56,212 nucleotides of DNA from positions 1 through 56,212 of the forward strand of contig JAHBXY010000002.1 of assembly GCA_019636275.1 (NCBI GenBank). Direction: 5' to 3'. This document shows, piece by piece, positions 48,101-56,212 of the stretch. The number at the start of each line of letters is the position of its first letter. Positions within the stretch are counted from its first letter, which is position 1. A model generated the notes under the pieces. That model had not been told where the DNA came from, did not search any database, and saw only the letters and a list, made by a program, of their open reading frames with translations. The position numbers and the translations under genes are program-made. The DNA is from Planctomycetota bacterium (GTDB taxonomy: Bacteria > Planctomycetota > J058).

Positions 48101-49077
48101 CCAAGTCCGTCCTGCTGCGCGGGTCCACCCTCGCGGTGCTCGCCGCGTCGCTCGCGGGGTGCGCGGAGACCGTGCAGGTCCGGCCGGTCCTGAGCGGGCC
48201 GCCTCGTCCGACCGCTGGCACCCGCGAGGTTGCACCGGTCGCCTCCGACGTGGTGGTCCTGACCACCGGCGCCGACGCCCCGCGGTTCCGGCTGCCGGAC
48301 CTCGTGGGCCAGGAGCGGAGCCTCGACGAGCTCCTCGCCAGCGGCCACGTCGTGGTGCTCGAGTGGGTCGACCCGACGAGCCGCGCCTGGCGCGATCAGC
48401 ACCGGCGCCGCGGCGACCTCCACCGCGCCTTCCAGCGCTTCGACCCTCGCGGGGTTGGTTGGGTCGGGATCTGCTCATTCGATCCTCGGGCCGACGGCGC
48501 CGGCGGTCGCGTCGACGGGGACCGGCTCGACGTCGACGTGGGGCGGCCGGGGCCGCTACATCCCCGCCAAGGCTCGCGCGTCGGCCGGCTCGAGCCTCCC
48601 GGCCGCGGCACGGTCGAGCCGAGGACCCGCGCGCTCCTGCCCTTCAGCGAGGTCGAGGCGCGCCGCCGCTGCCGGGCCGCGACCAACGAGCTGGGGCTAC
48701 GCTTCCCGATCCTCCTCGACCGCAGTGGCGAGGTGGCTCGTGCCTACGGCGTCCGGAGGGCGCCGCACGTCGTGGCCATCGACAGGCAAGGGCGCGTCGT
48801 GTTCCAGGGGAGGCCGGAGCCGGTCAAACCGCCGCCTCCGACGCCGCTCACGCGCGCGCTGTCTTCGCTGCTCGGGGGCGACGGCCCTGGCCCCACGAGC
48901 ATCCCGCCCGGGACGCCCTCGCCCCACCCGACGATCCCCGCGCCGCCGATGCCCGTGGAGGACAGCCCCGACGACGAGATCGAGGAGAAGTTCGTGGGAG
49001 AGGAGGAGCCGGAGGAGAGCGACCCGTACGACGACTACGACATCGAGGAGACCTACCTCGACGAGGAGGACCCGTGA
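48097..49077 (+). CDS. Redoxin-fold lipoprotein lacking CxxC (paralogue B)
   Basis: This is 326 aa from GTG 48097. The lipobox is LAASLAGCAE. The core parallels paralogue A: APRFRLPDLVGQERSLDELL, HVVVLEWVDPTSRAWRDQH, VGWVGICSFD, RFPILLDRSGEVARAYGVRR and HVVAIDRQGRVVFQG. Again the active-site cysteines are missing, while ICSFD and RRCRAA match cysteine positions of A. The C-terminus is Pro-rich and then strongly acidic (EEKFVGEEEPEESDPYDDYD), a possible cation-binding tail. It is coupled to A. Confidence 0.75.
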   Translation: MTKSVLLRGSTLAVLAASLAGCAETVQVRPVLSGPPRPTAGTREVAPVASDVVVLTTGADAPRFRLPDLVGQERSLDELLASGHVVVLEWVDPTSRAWRDQHRRRGDLHRAFQRFDPRGVGWVGICSFDPRADGAGGRVDGDRLDVDVGRPGPLHPRQGSRVGRLEPPGRGTVEPRTRALLPFSEVEARRRCRAATNELGLRFPILLDRSGEVARAYGVRRAPHVVAIDRQGRVVFQGRPEPVKPPPPTPLTRALSSLLGGDGPGPTSIPPGTPSPHPTIPAPPMPVEDSPDDEIEEKFVGEEEPEESDPYDDYDIEETYLDEEDP

Positions 49078-49164
49078 GGGCTCCCGGCGCCGAGGCCCGA
49101 GGCGTCTTCGCGATCGCGCTCGGGACGTGAAGCAACGTGACCCTCGTCTTCCCGTGCCTACCGG

Positions 49165-50937
49165 TCACCGGCCCTCGAGCCGCAGCGCTGCTCGGATCAG
49201 CGCCAGATGCGAGTAAGCCTGTGGGAAGTTTCCAAGCAGGCGCCCGGAGCTCGCGTCGATCTCCTCCGCCAGGAGTCCCACGTCGTTGGCGCACCCGAGC
49301 ACCCGTTCGAACAGAGCAGCCGCCTCATCGCGACGACCCTGCAGCGCGAGCGCCTGCACGAGCCAGAACGAGCAGATCGTGAACGCACCCTCCCCGCCCG
49401 GCAGCCCGTCGGAGGCCGTGTACCGTCGGACGAGTCCTTGCGAGGTGAGCTCGCGCTGGACTCGCTCGACCGTGGAGACGACGCGAGGATCGTCTGCAGG
49501 CAGGAACCCGACGAGGGACATGTTGAGGGCCGCTGCGTCGAGCACCTCGCTGCCGAACGCCTGCGTGAAGCTGCCCAGGCGAGCGTTGAAGCCGTCCCTC
49601 AGGATCGCGTCCCCGACCTCCGTGCGGGCGGCGGTCCAGCGCGCGAGGTCGCCCGCGAGCCAGCCGCGCTCGGCCAGGCGCAGCGCGCGATCGAGGGCCA
49701 CCCAGCACATGAGCTTCGAGTGGACGAAGTGACGGGGGGCACCCCGCACCTCCCAGATCCCGCGGTCCGGCTCGCGCCAGCGCGCCGCAGCGTCATCCGC
49801 GAGTCGCGCCAGCAGGGGCGCGATCGACGTGTGAGGCTCCGCCATCCGGACCTGGCACACCCAGGCCGCGTCCAGGACATGCCCGTTCACGTCGAGCTGC
49901 TCCTGGTCGAACGCGGCGTTGCCGATCCGCACCGGGCGCGAGCCGCGGTAGCCGTCGAGATGAAGCAGGAGCTCCTCACGGGGCACGTCGCTCCCGTCGA
50001 GCTCGTACATGATCCGGACCGGACCACGGCAGCCGAGGCACGAGCTCTCCAACCAGCGCCAGAACGCCATGGCCTCTCCATGCAGGCCGAGTGACATGAG
50101 CGCGTCGAGCACGAGCGCGGCGTCGCGCAGCCAGGTGTAGCGGTAGTCCCAGTTCCGCGCGCCTCCGAGCTCCTCGGGCAGCGAGGTCGTGGGCGCCGCG
50201 ACCAAGGCCCCCGTGGCCTCGTGCGCGAGGAGCTTGAGGACGAGCGCGCTGCGCAAGACGAGGTCCCGGTGCGGCCCGCCGTACTCGATGCGAGAGCACC
50301 AGGTCCGCCAGCGGTCTTCCTCCGCATCGATCGCGTCGAGCGCCTCGGCGGCCGAGGCGGCGAGGTCCGGGTCCGTGGCGGCCGCATGGGTCAGAACGAG
50401 CGCCTCCTGCCGACCGGCGCGGACACGCAGCGCCCCGCGCGCTCCCGCGATGTCATCCAGGCACAACGCCGCTGGCGTGTGGAGGACGAGCCGCTCGTCG
50501 TTGCCGGCGGCGACGACGACCCCCTCGTCGAGCCGCGTCCACACCGTCGGGTGCCGGGCGAAGTCGAACGTGGGGCGGAACACGATATGGAGCTCGACCT
50601 CGCCCGAGATCCCGCGCAGCGCTCTGACGATCCGCGGCCGACCACCCTGCACCAGAGCGTCGGTCACGCAGACGCGGCCGTTGGCGGTCTCGAACGTCGT
50701 CTCGAGCACGTGCGTACCGGGGCGATACCGTCGCGTGGACGTCCAGCGCGCCGTCGGCGCGACCTGGAACGAGCCGCCTTGGCGCGCGTCGAGCAGGCGG
50801 CAGAACACCGCCGGCGCGTCGAAGCGGGGGAAGCAGGCCCAATCGATCGACCCGTCCCGACCGACGAGGGCCACGGTCCGACCGTCGCCGATCACCGCGT
50901 AGTCAGCGATGTCGAGGTAGCCGGCTTCGTCGCGCAC
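49165..50937 (-). CDS. GH15-family glucan hydrolase (glucoamylase/trehalase-like)
   Basis: This is about 590 aa. The N-terminus DYAVIGDGRTVALVGRDGSI and WACFPRFDAPAVF is the standard start of bacterial GH15 proteins. The (alpha/alpha)6 signatures follow: GGARNWDYRYTWLRDA, GYRGSRPVRIGNAA and GGEGAFTICSFWLVQAL. The likely substrate is trehalose or alpha-glucans. There is no signal peptide, so it is cytosolic. GTG 50937, after CAGGAGG, is preferred; GTG 50940 and 50988 are in frame. It converges with the redoxin pair. Its link to the metal island is not obvious. Confidence 0.9.
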   Translation of the reverse strand: MRDEAGYLDIADYAVIGDGRTVALVGRDGSIDWACFPRFDAPAVFCRLLDARQGGSFQVAPTARWTSTRRYRPGTHVLETTFETANGRVCVTDALVQGGRPRIVRALRGISGEVELHIVFRPTFDFARHPTVWTRLDEGVVVAAGNDERLVLHTPAALCLDDIAGARGALRVRAGRQEALVLTHAAATDPDLAASAAEALDAIDAEEDRWRTWCSRIEYGGPHRDLVLRSALVLKLLAHEATGALVAAPTTSLPEELGGARNWDYRYTWLRDAALVLDALMSLGLHGEAMAFWRWLESSCLGCRGPVRIMYELDGSDVPREELLLHLDGYRGSRPVRIGNAAFDQEQLDVNGHVLDAAWVCQVRMAEPHTSIAPLLARLADDAAARWREPDRGIWEVRGAPRHFVHSKLMCWVALDRALRLAERGWLAGDLARWTAARTEVGDAILRDGFNARLGSFTQAFGSEVLDAAALNMSLVGFLPADDPRVVSTVERVQRELTSQGLVRRYTASDGLPGGEGAFTICSFWLVQALALQGRRDEAAALFERVLGCANDVGLLAEEIDASSGRLLGNFPQAYSHLALIRAALRLEGR

Positions 50938-51141
50938 CACGCCTCCTGGCAGAGCGCACGCAGCAGGCGGACCGCGCGAAGGGGCCACGGCTGGAGCGCG
51001 TCCGCAGCGCGCGTGTGGTCATGAGTGTCCCCGCCGCGACCTCCACGTCCCGTGCAGCGGGGATCCGAACGCGCGCCCCGCTGGCGCCGGACTTGCAACG
51101 GGATTCCGCGACGTCCCGTGCCCCACGCAATGGAGAGAACA

Positions 51142-52542
51142 ATGGACGCCACTCACGAGCCCGGGCACGCGGAGGACCACGCCTCGAAAGCACCTCCCAT
51201 GGTGCTCATGGCGACCGAGCACTACGCGGGCTACCGGTGGGTGCAGGCGCCGGTCTCGGCGCTGGCGCTCTGGCTGATCGCGAGCCCGTTCACCCTGGGG
51301 ACCGAGAGCCGCGCGATCGCGCTCAGCGACACGATCAGCGGCGTCGTCGCGCTCGGGTTGTCGATCGTCGCCCTCGGGCGGCGGCGCGGGCTCGCGTCCT
51401 GGCTGATCGGCCTGGTCGGGCTGTGGCTCCTGTTCGCGCCGCTGCTGTTCTGGGCGCCGGACGCCGCGGCGTACGCGAACGACACGCTCGTGGGCGCGCT
51501 GCTGATCGCCTTCGCGTTCCTGATACCGATGGCGATGGAGATGCGCGGGCCCGAGGTCCCACCCGGGTGGTCCTACAACCCGTCGGCCTGGTCGCAGCGC
51601 GCGCCGATCATCGGGCTGGCCTTCGTGAGCTTCCTCGTCGCTTATCACATGGCGGCCTATCAGCTCGGCCACGTCCGATCGGTCGTCGAGCCGTTCTTCG
51701 TCGACGGGACCGCGCGCGTCCTGACGTCGGACGTCTCGCGCGCGTTCCCCGTCTCCGACGCCGGCCTGGGCGCCATGACCTACCTGCTCGAGGTCCTGAT
51801 GGGCTTCATGGGCGATCGCCGCCGCTGGCGGACCATGCCCTGGATGGTCGCCGTGTTCGGGATCGTGGTGGTGCCCCTCGGGATCGTCAGCATCGTGCTC
51901 GTCATGATGCAGCCCATGGTGGTCGGCGAGTGGTGCTCACCCTGCCTGTTCACCGCCGCCCTGATGCTCCTCATGATCCCGCTCTCGCTCGACGAGGTCG
52001 TGGCCATGATCCAGTTCGTCGCACGGAAGCGGCGCGAAGGACATTCGCTGTGGCGCGTGTTCTGGCTGGGCGGCGACCTGCCTGACGATACGCCCAGGGC
52101 CGAGCCGGTCCGTCCGGAGACCTGGCGTCCTTCGGGCATGCTCTGGGGGTTCACGAGCAGCTGGACGCTCTGGCTCACGGCGGCGCTGGGTGTGTGGCTC
52201 ATGGCCGCTCCCGACGCGCTCGGGATCCCCAGGCAGTCCGCTGCCGGCGACAGCGATCACCTCGTCGGCGCCCTGATCGTCGTCGTGGCGGTGATCTCCC
52301 TCGCCGAGGTCGCGCGCCCCGCGCGGTTCCTGCTCGTGCCTCTCGGGGCCTGGCTGGTGGTCGCGTCCTGGCTCCTCCCGGGCGGGACGGCCTTGACGGC
52401 CGCGAACAGCGCGGCCGTGGGCCTGGTGGTGGCGCTGCTCGGGCTCCCGCTCGGCCGGCTGCGCGATCACTACGGCAGCTTCGATCGGTGGGTCGCGTGG
52501 AGCCCGCGCGAGGGAGCGCACCCGGCGCTGTCACGTCAATAG
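51142..52542 (+). CDS. SPW-repeat / VKOR-like integral membrane protein
   Basis: This is 466 aa with about ten hydrophobic segments. Two SPW-type units occur: VSALALWLIASPFTLG (near residue 45) and LTAALGVWLMAAPDALG (near 350). The middle contains GEWCSPCLFTAALMLLMIPL (about 263), a CxxC at a helix start as in vitamin K epoxide reductase-like quinone-linked thiol oxidants, then SLDEVVAMIQFVARKRREG. It may supply disulfide-forming power in the periplasm or handle metal. ATG 51142 has GGAGAG upstream; ATG 51130 is also possible. It ends seven bases into the convergent beta-propeller gene. Confidence 0.75.
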   Translation: MDATHEPGHAEDHASKAPPMVLMATEHYAGYRWVQAPVSALALWLIASPFTLGTESRAIALSDTISGVVALGLSIVALGRRRGLASWLIGLVGLWLLFAPLLFWAPDAAAYANDTLVGALLIAFAFLIPMAMEMRGPEVPPGWSYNPSAWSQRAPIIGLAFVSFLVAYHMAAYQLGHVRSVVEPFFVDGTARVLTSDVSRAFPVSDAGLGAMTYLLEVLMGFMGDRRRWRTMPWMVAVFGIVVVPLGIVSIVLVMMQPMVVGEWCSPCLFTAALMLLMIPLSLDEVVAMIQFVARKRREGHSLWRVFWLGGDLPDDTPRAEPVRPETWRPSGMLWGFTSSWTLWLTAALGVWLMAAPDALGIPRQSAAGDSDHLVGALIVVVAVISLAEVARPARFLLVPLGAWLVVASWLLPGGTALTAANSAAVGLVVALLGLPLGRLRDHYGSFDRWVAWSPREGAHPALSRQ

Positions 52543-53618
52543 ACGAGGACGAACAGACCGTCTCCGTCCACGAAGCCGGCAGGGCGCGACATGCCCGCGG
52601 CGGGGAGGGCGCCCTCGCCGAGGGCCGTCCCGCGCTCGTCGCGCACCGCCCACTTCACCCCATCACCGTCGACCCAGGCGAGGAGCGTCGCGCCGTCAGG
52701 CCGCTGCAGCGCGAGCGGGAACTTGCCGCGCGGCGCGCCGGGCCGCTCGGGCGCGCGGAGTCGCCCGTCGAAGTGGCTGAAGCCGATCTTCCCGTCGACG
52801 GTGTGGGCGACGAGCAGGTGGTCCTTGCCCTGGCCGATCCGCGGGCCGTCCATGGGGCAGCCGCGGAACTGCCACTCGTCCTGCGTCACGCGCGCGACCC
52901 TGAAGCGGCGGTGCTTCCCGTCGCCGCGGAGCAAGAAGACGTCGCGGACGCCGCCACGCGCGCCCCGGAACGCGACGACGAAGCGGCCGTCCGCGTCCAC
53001 CGCGGCCGAGAGGTGGCAGCAGGCGCACGCGCCGCCGTCGTAGTCGTGCGCGACCGGACCGGCCTCGTCGAACGTCTGGCCGCCGTCCTTCGAGAGGCGC
53101 CCGAAGATCGAGAGGCCCGTGGGGCTGTTCCGCGGCTCGCCGGTCCTTCCGTCGAGCCACAGGATCAGGACGTGCTCGCCGTGCGCGGCCACGGTGGCGC
53201 CTTCAGCCGCGGTCGCGCCTTCGTAGCGCAGATCGCGCGCCCGCTCGAAAGCGTCCGCGCCGGGCAGGAGGCGCGCGTAGTTGACGCCCAGGAGTCGATC
53301 CGGAGACCAGACCACGTGGACCGTCCCGTCGGCGGTGACGGCGAGCCGTGGCCCACGCTCCATCGCCGAGAAGACCGTCCCCGGCGGGTCGTTCACGCGG
53401 GTCGGCTCGCCGAAGGTGAGACCACCGTCCTCGGAACGCTGATGGAAGGCGTCGCGGCCCTTGCCGTAGACGAGGTGCACCACCTTCTCGCGAACGACGA
53501 CGTCCGGCGACGCAGCGCCCTCGGGCAGGCTGTGCCGGCGGACGAGGTCCTCGGCGCGCGCGACCGACGTCGTGAGCGCGCCGAGGACCGTGAGCAGAGC
53601 GACGACGGAGCGGTCCAT
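52536..53618 (-). CDS. Exported sialidase-like beta-propeller with CxCC motif
   Basis: This is 360 aa with a signal peptide (SVVALLTVLGALTTSVARAE). Repeated BNR/Asp-box-like elements mark a propeller: SEDGGLTFGEPTRVND, SKDGGQTFDEAGPVAHD, and repeats with HVVWS, ILWLDGR and HLLVAHTV. Between the second and third repeat stands GGACACCHLSAAVDADG (about 193-209), a Cys-rich site that could bind copper. No catalytic sialidase Arg triad is evident, so a binding or sensing role is more likely. It follows the copper ATPase gene by 59 bases on the same strand. Confidence 0.75.
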   Translation of the reverse strand: MDRSVVALLTVLGALTTSVARAEDLVRRHSLPEGAASPDVVVREKVVHLVYGKGRDAFHQRSEDGGLTFGEPTRVNDPPGTVFSAMERGPRLAVTADGTVHVVWSPDRLLGVNYARLLPGADAFERARDLRYEGATAAEGATVAAHGEHVLILWLDGRTGEPRNSPTGLSIFGRLSKDGGQTFDEAGPVAHDYDGGACACCHLSAAVDADGRFVVAFRGARGGVRDVFLLRGDGKHRRFRVARVTQDEWQFRGCPMDGPRIGQGKDHLLVAHTVDGKIGFSHFDGRLRAPERPGAPRGKFPLALQRPDGATLLAWVDGDGVKWAVRDERGTALGEGALPAAGMSRPAGFVDGDGLFVLVY

Positions 53619-53677
53619 GGAGAGAGCCCTCGCGGTCGCGATTGGACTCCCGCCCAGCGCCGCCGTCCAGGAGTTCT

Positions 53678-56098
53678 CTACAGGACGGCGCGCCGGAGGC
53701 GAAGGGCGTTTCCGATCACCGACACGGAGCTCAGGCTCATGGCCGCGCTGGCGAGCATCGGGCTCAGCAGCAGGCCGAAGAACGGGTAGAGCAGGCCCGC
53801 CGCGACCGGGACCGCGAGCAGGTTGTAGCCGAACGCGAGCACGAGGTTCTGGCGGATGTTCCGCATCGTGGATTGGCTCAGCCGCCGGGCGCGAGCGATC
53901 CCGCGCAGGTCTCCCTTCACGAGGGTGATCGCGGCGCTCTCGACCGCGACGTCGGTGCCGGTCCCCATGGCGATCCCCACGTCGGCGGCCGCGAGGGCCG
54001 GAGCGTCGTTCACGCCGTCGCCGGCCATGGCGACCAAGCGGCCCTGGCGGCGCAGGTCCTCGACGACGCTGGCCTTGTCCTCCGGGCGGACCTCCGCGTG
54101 GACCTCGTCGAGGCCCAGCTCGCGCGCGACGGCCTCGGCCGTCGCACGAGCGTCGCCGGTGAGCATGACCACCCGCACGCCTGCCTGCCGGAGCATCGCG
54201 AGCGCCTCGGGGGTGGTGGCCTTGATCGGGTCCGCCACGCCGAGGAGGCCGAGCACGGCCCCGTCAGCGACGACGTACACCACCGTCTGCCCGGCGCCGC
54301 GGAGCTCCTCGGCCCGGCGCGCGAGCTCGCCCGGCGCGACGCCGAGGGCGTCGAGGAGGGCGGCGTTGCCGAGCGCGACGGCGCGGCCGTTCACCCGGCC
54401 CGTCACGCCCCGGCCCGGGAGTGAGTCGAACTGCTCGGCTGCGGGGACGGCGAGGCTTCGCTCGCGAGCGGCAGCGAGCACGGCAGCCGCGAGGGGGTGC
54501 TCGCTCGAACGCTCGAGGGCCGCCGCGAGTGTGAGGAGCTCGCGCTCGTCATGTCCCGGCGCGGGGACGAGCGACGCCACGCGAGGCTTGCCTTCGGTCA
54601 GCGTGCCCGTCTTGTCGACGAGCACCGTGTCGACCCCGCCGAGCTGCTCGAGCGCGCGGGCGTCCTTGACGAGGATCCCGGCCAGGGCGCCGCGGCCGGT
54701 CGCGACCATGATGCTCATGGGCGTCGCCAGGCCGAGCGCGCAGGGGCAGGCGATCACGAGCACCGCGACGGCGGCGATCAGCGCGCTCGCCAGGCGCGGC
54801 TCGGGCCCGATCGACCACCACACCCCGAAGGTCAGCAGCGCGATGACGATCACCGCGGGGACGAACCACGCCGACACCTTGTCCACGAGGCGCTGGATGG
54901 GCGCGCGGCTGCGCTGCGCCTCACCGACGCGGCGGACGATCTCCGACAGGACCGTCTCCGCCCCGACGCGCTCGGCGCGCATGAGCACGGAGCCCGTGCC
55001 GTTGACGGTGCCGCCGATCACCTGGTCGCCGGTCTGCTTCTCGACCGGGATCGGCTCGCCCGTGAGCATGGACTCGTCGACGGTGCTGTGGCCCTCGACG
55101 ACGCGGCCGTCGACCGGGACCTTCTCGCCGGGCCGGATCCTCAGCACGTCCCCGTGCATGACCTGATCCAGGGGCACGTCCTCCTCATGGCCGCTGGCCT
55201 CGACCCGGCGCGCGGTCTTCGGCGCGAGGCCGAGCAGCGCGCGGATCGCGCCGCTGGTGCGGCTGCGGGCGCGCAGCTCGATCACCTGCCCGAGGAGCAC
55301 GAGGGTCGTGATCACCGCCGCGGCCTCGAAGTAGATCGCCACCGCCGCGCCGTGCGCCCGCGCAGAGGCCGGGAACAGCTGCGGCCAGACGGTCGCGACG
55401 AGGCTGTAGAGGTAAGCCGTCCCGGTGCCGAGCGCGATCAGGGTGAACATGTTCAGGCTCTTGTTCACGAGCGAGGCCCAGCCGCGCTGGAAGAACGGCC
55501 AGCCACCCCACAGGACCACCGGGGTCGCGAACGCGAGCTGGATCCAGCCGATCGCGCGCTCTCCGAGGGCGTGCTGCACTGGCATGCCCGGTAGCATCTC
55601 CGACATGGCCAGCACGAACACGGGGAGCGTCAGGATCAGGCTCACCCAGAACCGGCGGCTCATGTCCCGCAGCTCGCTGTCGTCCTCGACGCCCGTCAGC
55701 GTGCGTGGCTCGAGGGCCATGCCGCAGATCGGGCAGGACCCGGGCTCGGAGCGGACGACCTCCGGGTGCATCGGGCACGTGTAGTCGACCGCGGCGCCCG
55801 GAGCGGCCGGCTGCGTCGCCTTGACGGGGTCGTGTTCCCCGTGGCCGTCGGCGTCGCGTCTCGCGTACTGGTCGGGGTTCGCCTTGAACTTCGTCAGGCA
55901 ATGGGTGCTGCAGAAGGCGTACGTGGTGCCGTCGTGCTCGAGCGTTCCGGCGGCGTCGGCGGGTTCGACGGACATGCCGCACACAGGGTCCAGAGCGGCC
56001 TGCGAGGCGGGGGCGCCGGCGTCGCTGTCGCGGTGGCAGCACGCGTGCTCCTGTCCGTGCGCCGTCGTCGGATGAGCGGGATTCGAGTTCTGGGTCAC
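53678..56098 (-). CDS. copA: Copper-transporting P1B-type ATPase with N-terminal YHS and HMBD
   Basis: This 806-aa protein probably exports cytosolic Cu(I). The N-terminus has a Cys/His segment (HACCHRDSD), a YHS domain ([18 protein letters not shown]; about 37-80) and an HMBD ([20 protein letters not shown]; about 105-124), with no classical MxCxxC HMA domain. The catalytic core is complete: [10 protein letters not shown] (about 447), phosphorylation site [11 protein letters not shown] (about 493), SEHPLAAA and [11 protein letters not shown] (about 690). TM7 has FGYNLLAVP and TM8 [11 protein letters not shown], the P1B-1 (Cu+) signature. GTG 56098 has AAGGAGA five bases upstream. Confidence 0.95.
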   Translation of the reverse strand: MTQNSNPAHPTTAHGQEHACCHRDSDAGAPASQAALDPVCGMSVEPADAAGTLEHDGTTYAFCSTHCLTKFKANPDQYARRDADGHGEHDPVKATQPAAPGAAVDYTCPMHPEVVRSEPGSCPICGMALEPRTLTGVEDDSELRDMSRRFWVSLILTLPVFVLAMSEMLPGMPVQHALGERAIGWIQLAFATPVVLWGGWPFFQRGWASLVNKSLNMFTLIALGTGTAYLYSLVATVWPQLFPASARAHGAAVAIYFEAAAVITTLVLLGQVIELRARSRTSGAIRALLGLAPKTARRVEASGHEEDVPLDQVMHGDVLRIRPGEKVPVDGRVVEGHSTVDESMLTGEPIPVEKQTGDQVIGGTVNGTGSVLMRAERVGAETVLSEIVRRVGEAQRSRAPIQRLVDKVSAWFVPAVIVIALLTFGVWWSIGPEPRLASALIAAVAVLVIACPCALGLATPMSIMVATGRGALAGILVKDARALEQLGGVDTVLVDKTGTLTEGKPRVASLVPAPGHDERELLTLAAALERSSEHPLAAAVLAAARERSLAVPAAEQFDSLPGRGVTGRVNGRAVALGNAALLDALGVAPGELARRAEELRGAGQTVVYVVADGAVLGLLGVADPIKATTPEALAMLRQAGVRVVMLTGDARATAEAVARELGLDEVHAEVRPEDKASVVEDLRRQGRLVAMAGDGVNDAPALAAADVGIAMGTGTDVAVESAAITLVKGDLRGIARARRLSQSTMRNIRQNLVLAFGYNLLAVPVAAGLLYPFFGLLLSPMLASAAMSLSSVSVIGNALRLRRAVL

Positions 56099-56212
56099 GG
56101 TGTCTCCTTCGATCCCGCTGACGCACCCCCCCGTTCACCATTACACCCGCGGTCGAACGAGCCTGATCCATGACCGGTCGTGCCTCGTCCAACTCCTTGG
56201 AGCACCACGAGG
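56099..56212 (-). promoter_or_regulatory. Upstream region of the copper ATPase gene (incomplete)
   Basis: The ribosome site AAGGAGA (about 56104-56110) is clear. A promoter or metal-regulator operator should lie here or just beyond the window edge. No spaced -35/-10 with a MerR-type palindrome was recognised in the 114 bases available. Confidence 0.4.

Overview
The window is high-GC DNA, visibly well above 65 percent, from a Gram-negative bacterium. The evidence is outer-membrane TolC-type channels, RND pumps, an LpxR-type lipid A deacylase and a beta-barrel porin, with many GTG and some TTG starts and frequent 4-nt stop/start overlaps. The style would fit a high-GC lineage such as Planctomycetota, Myxococcota or Acidobacteriota. 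No ribosomal or other phylogenetic marker is present, so the assignment stays open.

Region 1 (1-8.2 kb) is chromosomal. It holds a tRNA-Gly(CCC), one weak hypothetical gene, and a drug-efflux operon read leftwards: tetR, tolC-like channel, membrane fusion protein, HAE1-type RND permease. A good promoter and two 16-bp operator repeats precede tetR. A VOC-fold gene follows.

Region 2 (8.2-about 34.5 kb) is a mosaic, apparently defective prophage or integrative element. Its left arm has a tyrosine recombinase and an excisionase-like HTH protein, then a regulatory gap, early genes (ParB/HTH protein and two unknowns), an ArdA antirestriction protein with an extra Cys4 insertion, and a hybrid histidine kinase. 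Next comes an IS21-type transposase (IstA) with no IstB. It is instead translationally coupled to a 98-aa protein and to a truncated receiver-domain protein. Exact 79-bp tandem repeats and a cluster of 15-bp operator-like repeats lead into a tightly overlapping late operon: ParB-like, Mom-like, small terminase, HNH, large terminase, unknown, portal. After the portal gene the phage order is interrupted by about 7.3 kb of cargo: LpxR, a large lipoprotein, a DUF262/GmrSD-like protein, small Cys-rich proteins and a porin. The prohead protease/scaffold gene resumes at 32910 and is then fused out of frame to an unrelated fragment. No capsid, tail or lysis genes remain.

Region 3 (34.5-56.2 kb) holds a response regulator and then a copper/silver-type metal island. 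This has a CusC-CusB-CusA operon with a frameshifted YHS lipoprotein, a remnant of a second CusA, and a Cys-rich exported protein behind three direct repeats. A second TolC-like channel is coupled to a Tat-exported multicopper oxidase. Two redoxin-fold proteins without the usual CxxC, a GH15 glucan hydrolase, a VKOR/SPW membrane protein, a beta-propeller protein with a CxCC motif, and a Cu(+) P1B-ATPase with YHS and heavy-metal-binding domains complete it. Together they suggest cytosolic copper export (P-type ATPase), periplasmic oxidation and binding (oxidase, YHS and HMBD modules), and export across the outer membrane (RND-TolC).
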